Positions 1-8,300 of a stretch of 24,034 bases of DNA are shown here, piece after piece. The DNA comes from a virus. Every line of letters begins with the position of its first letter. Positions within the stretch are counted from its first letter, which is position 1. The DNA lies in IMG/VR virus record IMGVR_UViG_3300030450_000473, positions 1 to 24,034 of that record. One strand, 5' to 3'. Both the position numbers and the translations under genes were made by a program. Under the pieces are notes generated by a model. That model was not told the DNA's origin. It ran no database searches and was given only the letters and a program-made list of their open reading frames with translations.

Positions 1-41
1 GCAGGAAATGCTAGGAATAAGAGTAAAAGCCATTTCTTCAT
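1..41 (-). CDS. Partial gene with N-terminal signal peptide, lysis-associated candidate
   Basis: Only the first 13 codons and two bases are inside the window. They read MKKWLLLLFLAFPA, a positively charged start followed by a hydrophobic run ending in a small residue, which is a typical Sec or lipoprotein signal peptide. The ATG overlaps the stop of the upstream two-TM gene as ATGA, arguing for translational coupling. An out-of-frame ATG at 33 is also open, but lacks the coupling. Its place directly after a holin candidate makes a spanin or other lysis protein plausible; that is inference from position only. Confidence 0.6.
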   Translation of the reverse strand, partial: MKKWLLLLFLAFP

Positions 42-352
42 TCTTTTTTCTTTACCATAGGGCAGTTAACTGGGGTTCCTTTACCTTTGGAATTCGCTGT
101 ATTCAACCCAAAGCTAGCTAAAGCCCCAGTAAAAATACTAGCTACAAAAGTTATATCGGAACTTCCAGATTTCTTAATAATATTCCCAGGTAGCTCAACG
201 TAATTGAGGGTTATTATAAAACCAGCCCAGACAACTACGCCAAGTCTGACCATAGTAGAAAGTAGAGCTATTTGCTCTTCTTCGAACTCTCCTCGTTTTC
301 CTTTGATTCGGTCGATGAGTCCTCTTTTTTCTTCTTCCGGTTTTCCTTCCAT
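38..352 (-). CDS. Two-TM small membrane protein, holin candidate
   Basis: This 104-aa protein has a highly charged N-terminus (residues 1-27, rich in Glu, Lys and Arg), a hydrophobic helix at about 28-50 (core STMVRLGVVVWAGFIITL), a short linker with a Pro, a second hydrophobic helix at about 66-84 (TFVASIFTGALASFGL) and a Lys-rich tail. Two helices with charged ends in a protein of about 100 aa fit a class II holin, and T7 also has its holin gene (17.5) just after the tail fibre. Proteins of this type recur in cyanophages but are not functionally proven to my knowledge. The first 85 nt overlap the end of the upstream gene in another frame. No Shine-Dalgarno is visible. The holin role is inference. 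Confidence 0.75.
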   Translation of the reverse strand: MEGKPEEEKRGLIDRIKGKRGEFEEEQIALLSTMVRLGVVVWAGFIITLNYVELPGNIIKKSGSSDITFVASIFTGALASFGLNTANSKGKGTPVNCPMVKKKE

Positions 353-705
353 TTGTTAACTTTAGCTTGTAGTTGTTTCTGAACCTTTTTCTTGATAGGT
401 TCGAATAAAGATTGAGTAACAGTTGTTGTTGTTACTGCAATTACAGCTGTTGTTACCGCAGTTACCACCACCGCTGTTTCCGGTAGTGGCATTTCTATGT
501 CGATAACAGGTATCTTTAGTTTAGGTGGTTCGGGTTGTTCTGTCTTCTCATCAGAGGCCTCCTCAGTCTCTTCAGGGCGCTCTAAATCAGCTGGAGGTAT
601 GATGATAGGTTTAAAGGCTGGAACGTCCGCTCTAGGCTGTTTAAGGTACAGCTGAGGAATGTCCAAAGCTTTAGGTAAAACAGGGGTGGGTATTTTAATA
701 CTCAC
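268..705 (-). CDS. Hypothetical protein, Pro-rich with one TM segment and a charged tail
   Basis: I do not recognise this 145-aa protein. It starts at a GTG that overlaps the stop of the preceding gene (TAGTG). Residues 1-40 are rich in Pro, Ile and Leu. Residues 41-63 are acidic and Pro-rich (EETEEASDEKTEQPEP). Residues 76-98 are a Val/Thr/Ala hydrophobic run that could span a membrane (VVVTAVTTAVIAVTTTTV). The rest is strongly basic and then Lys/Glu/Ser-rich, and looks disordered. That last stretch overprints the start of the holin candidate by 85 nt. Its position between a tail-associated protein and a holin candidate suggests a membrane or lysis accessory, or a small structural protein, but nothing in the sequence decides this. 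Confidence 0.7.
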   Translation of the reverse strand: MSIKIPTPVLPKALDIPQLYLKQPRADVPAFKPIIIPPADLERPEETEEASDEKTEQPEPPKLKIPVIDIEMPLPETAVVVTAVTTAVIAVTTTTVTQSLFEPIKKKVQKQLQAKVNKWKENRKKKKEDSSTESKENEESSKKSK

Positions 706-1031
706 TAACTCTTAGGATATTTATCCTTCACTGCTTTAATTGCTTGTGCCCAACCACCTGTTGAATTAAGTGTACCTGCTACTATATCCTTATAAAGTAA
801 ATCTAATTGATCTCCAAAGTAAGGATACTCATCACGTCGTTTACCTTGATAAGCATTAGCAGTTTCTACATTAGTTAATCTAGTTACTTCAGCATCTACT
901 TCAGCTTCACTTGGTTTAGTTTGACTAGAATCTAGCCAATTTAAATTGCTCCACTGTTTATCTGCACCATACCAGACCCATTCTGCACCAGGTTTAAGGG
1001 ACTTTAATGCATCATCTTTTCCTATTGTCAT
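705..1031 (-). CDS. Small tail-fibre-linked protein, possible assembly chaperone
   Basis: This 108-aa protein starts at the ATG at 1031, not at the upstream start at 1112. A clear ribosome site, GGAGGT, lies 5 nt before it, and ATGA couples it to the tail-fibre stop. It has a Trp-rich N-terminus (AEWVWYGADKQWSNLNWLD), an acidic helix (PSEAEVDAEVTRL) and a C-terminal block with RRDEYPYFGDQLDLLYKDI, then a Trp and VKDKYPKS. I recall the YPxxGDQLDxLY-type block from many marine phage proteins next to tail genes. The small size and coupling to the fibre gene fit a fibre assembly chaperone or small fibre accessory, but this is inference. It is one of the few genes here with a strong Shine-Dalgarno. 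Confidence 0.8.
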   Translation of the reverse strand: MTIGKDDALKSLKPGAEWVWYGADKQWSNLNWLDSSQTKPSEAEVDAEVTRLTNVETANAYQGKRRDEYPYFGDQLDLLYKDIVAGTLNSTGGWAQAIKAVKDKYPKS

Positions 1032-4000
1032 GTTACACCTCCAGATATTTCCATAAGCGTTATATATGATGTTGGTGCTTGGTTTTGACCTTCCCAAGAA
1101 GGCTGAGCCCAAGCTTGTCCGGAATCATCAGTAAACATTAAAGAGAATTGTGTTTTATATGTAAGAGCAGTTGAACCATCTCCACCAGGGTTTGTATCTA
1201 CAAAGGATATTGTATGCCTCCAAGTTTCATTGTTAGCACCATCTCCAGCTGTATGGAAGTCATTATAAAGGTTAGCATCGTTCTTTTTAGACTCCATAAC
1301 AATAGTAGTACCTCTCAATACGTTAACACCAAGACCTTGGTTGTTTGTACTATTCCTATCTCTATATTGACGCATTACTTGGTTAACAGTTACCAATACA
1401 TCACTATTAGTTGCAGGTGTAATACTTGCACTTAATCCAGTATCAGCCATAGATGTACTGGTACTAGAGGCTTCTGTAGTAGTTGAACCTTGTACAACTT
1501 GTAATATCTTACCACCAGCTGCTGCATCTTCAAAAGCAGGCGGTGATCCGGCACCCGTAGATGTTAATACTTGACCGTCTGTACCTGGACCTACTGCAAC
1601 TGGATCTCCAGAAGCATCATATGTAATTATCTGCCCATCTGTACCACCTGCCATCTTGGCAAGGGTTATTTGGTTATCAGCTATGTGAGCTGTATCGATA
1701 CTACCATCTGTATAATGTTCAGAATCTATAGCATCGTCAGCGATTTTAGCACCTGTAACAGCGTCAGCATTAATCTTAGCTGTGGTAACTGCATTGCTTG
1801 CTATATGAGCTGCATCAATACTACCGTCAGTATAATGTTCTGAGTCTAAGGCATCGTCTGCAATCTTAGCACCCGTTACAGCATCTGCATTAATCTTAGC
1901 TGTAGTAACCGCATTACTTGCTATATGTGCCGCATCTATACTAGCATCTACATAGTGTTCTGAATTGATAGAATCATCTGCTATATTATCGCCGTCTACA
2001 CAGTCATTAGCTAAATGAGCATGATCGATAGAAGCATCTGTATAATGTTCGGAGTCAATAGCGTCGTCTGCTATCTTTGCTCCAGTCACAGCGTCAGCGT
2101 TTATTTTAGCTGTTGTAACTGCATTACTAGCTATATGCGCAGCATCTATGGACCCATCTACATAGTGTTCTGAATCAATGATATCATCTGCAACATCAGA
2201 TGCTTCACCAATAAATTTAGTAGCTCCTAAAGCTCCAGTAGAAGAATTAAAGGTTAAATTAGAACCACTCTTTGGCTCTAAATCACCTGTAGCTGCTGTT
2301 ACAAATAATGGGAAACATGTTGTATCTGTACTTTCATCTGCAACTGTTATATCTGTTGGCGTACCACCTGTAGCGGCTGCCCATTTAACACCTGAAGCTT
2401 CACTGCTGTCTGCTGTTAATACATGATTATTTGAACCAACTCCTAAGATAGTTGCATCTCCAGATCCATCACCAACGACAATTTGTCCTTTAGTTCCAAG
2501 ATCTGAATGCATTATAGCACCAGCAGAGTTAACATTAGTAGCATCTGTTACATCAGCACCGTCTTCTACGTTAATCATAGTACGTAGATTGGCAGGTGTA
2601 ATCTCTTCAATAACACCAGCACCTGATGAATCTCTACCTAATACTCTATCTGTAGTTGATACATTCTGTATCTTAGCATAAGTGACTTGATCATCTCCAA
2701 TATGTGCAGTATCAACAGAGCCATCTGTATAGTGTTCAGAGTCAATTGCATCATCTGCAATTTTAGCTCCGGTTACTGCATCCGCATTTATCTTTGCCGT
2801 TGTAACTGCGTTACTCGCAATATGTGCTGCGTCTATACTTCCATCTACATAATGTTCAGAATCTATAGAATCGTCAGCTAAATCAGCAGTTAATGTACCT
2901 GTAACAGTTGCACCAGCTGAAGTAGTTTCAAACTTCTTACTGTTATCGTAATAGAGTTCTACATTACCGTCTGGAGCTACTTTTACTCCATTTTCGCCAG
3001 ACTTAGCCATTAAATGCATTGTACCAGTGGTATTGGTCAAATACCCATGGCTTCCATCATGGTAGAGCTCTAGATCATTATCTGTACCAAGTTGAGCTTT
3101 AACACTATCTCCAAACTGAAGAGCAGCATCTAATACTTCTATATGTTCAGCACCAACTGCATCGTCGGCTATCTTAGCTCCTGTAATAGCATCCGCAGCG
3201 ATCTTAGCTGTCGTAACATTTAAATCAGCTATATGGGCTGTATCGATTGATCCGTCAGTATAGTGTTCTGAATCTATTGCGTCGTCAGCTACCTTAGCAC
3301 CTGTTATACAATCTGCAGCTAAATGTGCAGTATCTATAGAACCATCAGTGTAGTGTTCCGAATCTAAAGCATCATCAGCAATTTTTGCACCAGTTATAGC
3401 ATCTGCAGCTATTTTAGCTGTAGTAACATTTAAGTCAGCAATATGAGCGGTATCAATAGATCCGTCAACATAGTGCTCAGAATTTATGGAATCATCTGCT
3501 AAATCAGCAGTTAATGTACCTGTTACTGTAGCTCCAGCTGAAGTTGTCTCAAATTTTGTAGAATTATCGTATCGAAGTTGTACGGCTCCATTATTACCTG
3601 CTTGTAGAAATACTTCGCTTCCAGCAGCGTTAGTTAAATATAAAGTACCATCAGTTTGTATGTTTAAATTTCCTGTATTATTATCAATAACAGAATTACT
3701 TCCATCATGGTAGATCTCTAAATCACTACCAGTACCGAATTTAGCTTTAACACTATCATTAAATCTAGTATCACCTGTTATTGTACCACCACTCCCATCA
3801 AGAGTAGTAGCTACAGTCCAAGAACTACCATCATAAATATATAATTTATTATCTGTAGTGTTGTAATATAGGTCTCCATCATCATTATTAGATCCTGGTG
3901 CAGAAGAAGCTATACGATACTTATCTGCAAAGTCATTTACAGTGGCTAGATTAGTTGCAACTGTATTAATATTAGCAATACTACCAGCTACTGTTGTTAC

Positions 4001-5320
4001 TTCTGTAGCTTTAGGTGTAAGTCTATGGAATTTATATTGATGAAGTGTGGTAGTTGTTTCTACAAGACAACCAAAACCAGCTGCTAATACTGTAGTTCCG
4101 CAATCTGTAATAGTAACATCACTACCTGAAATATTATCTAAAGTAGAGTCAGGTATTGTACATGTACCAGTACTGGGTGTATAAGAACTACCTAAGACAC
4201 CAATAGATACGATAGTACCTGCTCCATTATTAACGTCAGGATTAGCAGCAGGGAATTTTGCCTCACTTGCTAATGGTACAAAACCACCTACATCATCTAC
4301 TAAATCAATAATTCTATCATTGATAGCAGCCGTAGTAGCAATGGTTGTATCATTATCAGGGAAAGAATCACCGTCTTTAATGGTTTCAGAAGTACTTTGA
4401 TTAAAGTACCTTGCTTCAGCTGCAGATGTAGTGAAGAATGATGTATCGTTAACACTATATTCAGATTGCTCGCTATTGGTTACAATAGTTGCTGCATCAA
4501 AAGCTGCTGAATCAATAGCTCCATCAGCTATATGTTCGTTATCAATACATCCTGCAGCTAAATGCTCGGAATCTATTTGGTCATCAGCTATCTTTGCGCC
4601 TGTTATAGCGTCAGTGTTTATTTTAGCTGTAGTTACAGCATTACTTGCTATTTTAGCAGCTGTAATTTGACTATCTGCTATATGAACAGTATCAATACTT
4701 CCATCTACTATTTCATCAGAATCAACTGCATCAGCAGCCATCATTGCAGCTGTAACTGTACCTGTATCTCCTGTCGTTACTACCGTACCGGTGACATTAG
4801 GTAAGGTAATAGTGCGATCAGCTGTAGGATCAGTAACAGTAAGAGTAGTTTCGTAAGCATCAGCTGTAGCACCTTCAAATATAATAGTAGTATCCTCATC
4901 CATCGTAAGGTTACCAGTCAAAGTACCACCAGTTGTATCTAACTTTTGCTCCATTATCTCCATAGATTTTCTAAGGAGTTGTTTTTGATTATTATTTAAA
5001 TCATCTGATTTAATAGAAGAACCTGGAGTAAAAGTAGATCTAGCTGTTGGGTTACCTAAATCTGTAATAGGTTTTATAATGACAGTACCACTAGATAAAT
5101 TACCACCACCAATATGTATGGTTTTAGCTGTTGTGTCTACAGTATATTCACGGGGAGAAGCTGACTCGTTAATTGAAGAGCTGGTGAAAGTTAATGCTGT
5201 ATTATCTAATAATACAACTACTTCTGACGCTTTAAATGTATCGAAACTTCCTGAGTAACTGAATGTATTAGCTGTTCCGGTATTAGCGGAATAAGCTTTT
5301 GATATTTGTGCGTGTGCCAT
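1028..5320 (-). CDS. Long repetitive tail fibre (T7 gp17-like N-terminus)
   Basis: This 1430-aa protein is the host-recognition fibre. The first 130 or so residues resemble the T7 gp17 particle-binding domain (FSYSGSFDTFKASEVVVLLD near the start, then SSIKSDDLNNNQKQLLRKSM). The shaft has blocks of an alternating repeat built from GAKIADDxIDSEHYxDGSID and xAHIASNAVTTAKINADAVT, at about residues 200-280, 605-725, 810-880 and 1045-1220. Between them sit two copies of a module containing DLEIYHDGS and KFETTSAGATVTGTLTA (about 520-605 and 735-810). The last 140 residues are non-repetitive and are the likely receptor-binding tip. T7 gp17 is 553 aa, so this fibre is much longer. It starts 1 nt after the gp16-like stop and has no Shine-Dalgarno. 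The enrichment in Ser, Thr, Asp and Ala and absence of Cys-rich or enzymatic motifs fit a fibrous trimer. Confidence 0.93.
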   Translation of the reverse strand: MAHAQISKAYSANTGTANTFSYSGSFDTFKASEVVVLLDNTALTFTSSSINESASPREYTVDTTAKTIHIGGGNLSSGTVIIKPITDLGNPTARSTFTPGSSIKSDDLNNNQKQLLRKSMEIMEQKLDTTGGTLTGNLTMDEDTTIIFEGATADAYETTLTVTDPTADRTITLPNVTGTVVTTGDTGTVTAAMMAADAVDSDEIVDGSIDTVHIADSQITAAKIASNAVTTAKINTDAITGAKIADDQIDSEHLAAGCIDNEHIADGAIDSAAFDAATIVTNSEQSEYSVNDTSFFTTSAAEARYFNQSTSETIKDGDSFPDNDTTIATTAAINDRIIDLVDDVGGFVPLASEAKFPAANPDVNNGAGTIVSIGVLGSSYTPSTGTCTIPDSTLDNISGSDVTITDCGTTVLAAGFGCLVETTTTLHQYKFHRLTPKATEVTTVAGSIANINTVATNLATVNDFADKYRIASSAPGSNNDDGDLYYNTTDNKLYIYDGSSWTVATTLDGSGGTITGDTRFNDSVKAKFGTGSDLEIYHDGSNSVIDNNTGNLNIQTDGTLYLTNAAGSEVFLQAGNNGAVQLRYDNSTKFETTSAGATVTGTLTADLADDSINSEHYVDGSIDTAHIADLNVTTAKIAADAITGAKIADDALDSEHYTDGSIDTAHLAADCITGAKVADDAIDSEHYTDGSIDTAHIADLNVTTAKIAADAITGAKIADDAVGAEHIEVLDAALQFGDSVKAQLGTDNDLELYHDGSHGYLTNTTGTMHLMAKSGENGVKVAPDGNVELYYDNSKKFETTSAGATVTGTLTADLADDSIDSEHYVDGSIDAAHIASNAVTTAKINADAVTGAKIADDAIDSEHYTDGSVDTAHIGDDQVTYAKIQNVSTTDRVLGRDSSGAGVIEEITPANLRTMINVEDGADVTDATNVNSAGAIMHSDLGTKGQIVVGDGSGDATILGVGSNNHVLTADSSEASGVKWAAATGGTPTDITVADESTDTTCFPLFVTAATGDLEPKSGSNLTFNSSTGALGATKFIGEASDVADDIIDSEHYVDGSIDAAHIASNAVTTAKINADAVTGAKIADDAIDSEHYTDASIDHAHLANDCVDGDNIADDSINSEHYVDASIDAAHIASNAVTTAKINADAVTGAKIADDALDSEHYTDGSIDAAHIASNAVTTAKINADAVTGAKIADDAIDSEHYTDGSIDTAHIADNQITLAKMAGGTDGQIITYDASGDPVAVGPGTDGQVLTSTGAGSPPAFEDAAAGGKILQVVQGSTTTEASSTSTSMADTGLSASITPATNSDVLVTVNQVMRQYRDRNSTNNQGLGVNVLRGTTIVMESKKNDANLYNDFHTAGDGANNETWRHTISFVDTNPGGDGSTALTYKTQFSLMFTDDSGQAWAQPSWEGQNQAPTSYITLMEISGGVT
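1660..4725 (-). repeat. Tail-fibre shaft repeats (AKIADD/IDSEH units), DNA-diverged
   Basis: Four blocks of tandem protein repeats lie within the fibre gene, at about 4725-4480, 3500-3135, 2890-2680 and 2180-1660. Each unit alternates an AKIADDAIDSEHYTDGSID-type segment with an AHIASNAVTTAKINADAVT-type segment. The amino-acid sequence is nearly invariant, while the DNA of different copies differs at most third codon positions. Confidence 0.9.
2876..3765 (-). repeat. Two paralogous fibre modules (YHDGS ... KFETTSAG)
   Basis: The fibre region 3765-3495 encodes FNDSVKAKFGTGSDLEIYHD ... KFETTSAGATVTGTLTA, and 3115-2876 encodes FGDSVKAQLGTDNDLELYHD ... KFETTSAGATVTGTLTA. The ends of the two modules match closely and the middles differ, as in a duplicated shaft domain whose exposed face has diverged. 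Confidence 0.85.
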
Positions 5321-5321
5321 A

Positions 5322-8300
5322 TTAATTACGTAAGGAAGGTTGGTTAAGTTCTAAAAGTCTTGGTATATCCGCTTCCATTGTAGCAGCTTCTTTTAAATGT
5401 GCTTCAGCTTTACGCCTTCTTATATCGTCTATATTGCTTAAATAGTTTTCAGCAATACGAATAGAATCAGAAAGAGCTAAATCAATTCTACGTTCTATAT
5501 TAGCAAATTTATCTGACTTGAAAAAGTCCGATCCTCTACCAGTTCTTCTTATATGAAGTAGAATTTCTCTATAACCTTTAATAGTTTTGCCGTCAATTTC
5601 AACTGTTATCCTGTTAGCATCAACCATTATACGTTGTAATTTCTTTCTAAATAAACCTTGTGTACCTACAAGTTTACTTAATTCACCTCTTTCTGCGTTT
5701 GTATATTCCACACCACCAGAAGATACATTAAAGTGTGGTGTTTTATCATATTCAATATCTATTAAGAATTTTTGTTCTTTAGAATTATCTGGGTATACTT
5801 TAAATGGTGAATAACTATTTCTAAAATTATTAAACCAAGTACCGGTGCCACGGACAATAGGTTTACCAGTAAGCCAATCATACATAGTAGGATTTGCACC
5901 TTCAGGATCTATTGCTTCAACCCATTTATTACGGTTTTGAATAAGCTGTAGGTAGTTATCATTATCTAATTCTTTAAGCATTGGATACATAGCTCTACCA
6001 AACTCATTACGTTGACCACCAAGCGGTAGCATAGCATTTGTGAAATTAGACGCCCATCTTGCTGCAGCGGTAGGATTTCCATTAAAGATATCACTTAACG
6101 GTTCTAAATTAGCTAACATTGATCTATTTGTAACACTTGCTCCTAATATGAATGAAAGTTTCTTACCTATATGTTCTAATTGTGTTGTACTGACTGAATC
6201 AAAATTATCCATTATATCAGTAGTCAACGCTAACCAATCTCCAACAGGTCCCATCCATTCGTAACTATGCCAGTTACCATCTAAACCTTGATAAGTTTTA
6301 GGCACCCATCCTGCAGCCCTACGAGAAGATTGTACTTGACGATCCCAATGACCATTACCACGTATCCTGTCTTGTGTTGAAAGAGTCCAGGCAGTCATTA
6401 CAGCCACAGAACCCGTTGCGACTCTTCCTCTTAATTCATTCCGAACAGCTTTAAATTTATTCATATAATTACCATCCATACTAATACCACGAGATGATAA
6501 TAGTTCTCTTATTTCTTCAAGTGAGAAACTTTCTACCTTTTTATTACCTACTGAACCTAAGAATTTAGCATAATCACCAGCGAATTTATGCCCTAAATGT
6601 ACTCTACTTAATGGACTATATTTGGTAAATATATCTAATACATTCATTGCAGTTTTAGGGAACATCATTACTGACCTTAAAATTGGTACATGTTTCATTA
6701 TGTTATTCAACCCTTCAACAAATGGAGTGTTTAAGTTTAAAGCTATTTCACGGGTAGCAAAATCTACTGCTTCATCAGTGATCATGCCATTTTCATCCCA
6801 ATTCTTAGCATATAAAGCTTTCCAACCTTCTTGAAATTCTTTTTGAGTCCAGTTACCATCAGGGTATTTCTTAAGTAGTAAATCAAACATTTCCCCTTTA
6901 TCGTTTGCTAGCTTATTAACAGCTCGTGAAAAGCCATCTAATGCTGTCATAGCGTTAGGACCGAAACGTAACCAAGGATGCCTGGCTAATGCTTCTTGCT
7001 CTTCATAAAGAGTTATCATAGCACTGGCACCATATTCGCCATTTTCTTCGTGAGCTTTAGCAGTAGCTTTTAATACATCAAGCCCTTCAGCTTCTTTTAG
7101 TATAAGATCTTCACGTATAACATAGGATATAGAATTAGGATCCTTTGATGCTTTAGAGAAGACTTCACCCATATGTCTCCAACCTACTTGAAGTGTATCA
7201 GCTAATCCTAAATATTGATGTGATGCACGCCTAAGCATTTCCCCATCACCTTCTCTTAAGGCACCATAGAAATTACCTGTCATTTGACTGACCATACCGC
7301 CAAAGTTACCAAGTAAAGCTTTCTGTGGTGTACTAAAAGCTGCTAATATAGAATTATAAATAGTACTCCAATAAGCTCTATTAACAATAGAAGGTATCTC
7401 AGGGTTGAAATCAACAAATGCTTTTGAAAATGTACCTAAACTATTCTCAACATACTTATTTAATTTATGTATAGAATGAATATCACCATTGGAAAATTCA
7501 TAAGCAAGCATTAATGGTTTAAGATATTCAGGATTTGATTTTGCAGTAGCTCTTAAAGTATCTATCCAGTTTTTAGCATTAGGAATAATTCCAGCGATTT
7601 GACTGTCTAAATCATCGACTATTTGTTTAGCTTGTCTTACTGATTCTTTCTTACCATTTTTAACGTAGTTTTTCCAAGTTCTTAAAGCATTCTTTCTTAA
7701 TCCCCATTCATAAGCAGCTATACTATTTTCTACTGTAAGTAACTCTAATCGATCTAATATTTGTTCTTGTGCTCTAGCTACAGCAGCAGGTACATCTACA
7801 AGTCTAGCACCTTCAGCTATATCAGATACTTGTCCAGCTTCAGATGTTATTAAATAAGCTTTTGCTTTTTGTGCATCTATATCTAAGAAGTCATCCATAT
7901 ACTTCTGCATAGCTTTTTTAGTAGCATTAAAACCTATTTCATCTAATTGCTTAACACCATCTATTGTAACTTTAAATTCATTTAATATCTTTTTTAAAGT
8001 ATTTGTAGGTGTTTGTGGATTAACAAGTATATTTGCTAAACCTGTTCCAGCTTCATCTATTTCTTTCCAAGATACATTAGTAGTACCTTTTAAATTATAT
8101 TTACCAGCTTTTTTTATATCTTTAGTTAAGCCTTTTACCAAAGTTCTCTCTGCTGCTGAATCGGCTTCTAAACCAAGTTTACGTGTAGCTTCTGATAACG
8201 TATTAGCTAAACGACCTTTTGTAGTACCTTTATTTTTAGCTATTCTAGCTTGATCAGTTGCTGCTCCTACGACACCATCAGAATCTTTAGTACGTAGAGC

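Noticed and set aside
1032-1112. Upstream extension of the 108-aa protein to a start at 1112
   Set aside because: It would overlap the fibre by 85 nt, while a GGAGGT site and ATGA coupling mark the start at 1031.
1660-2180. CRISPR-like periodic repeats
   Set aside because: The period reflects a protein repeat in an open frame; the DNA is not identical between units and there are no spacers.
1214-4804. Several plus-strand ORFs across the tail-fibre gene
   Set aside because: They are mirror frames of the repetitive fibre, with no start signals, and the compositions follow the fibre codons.
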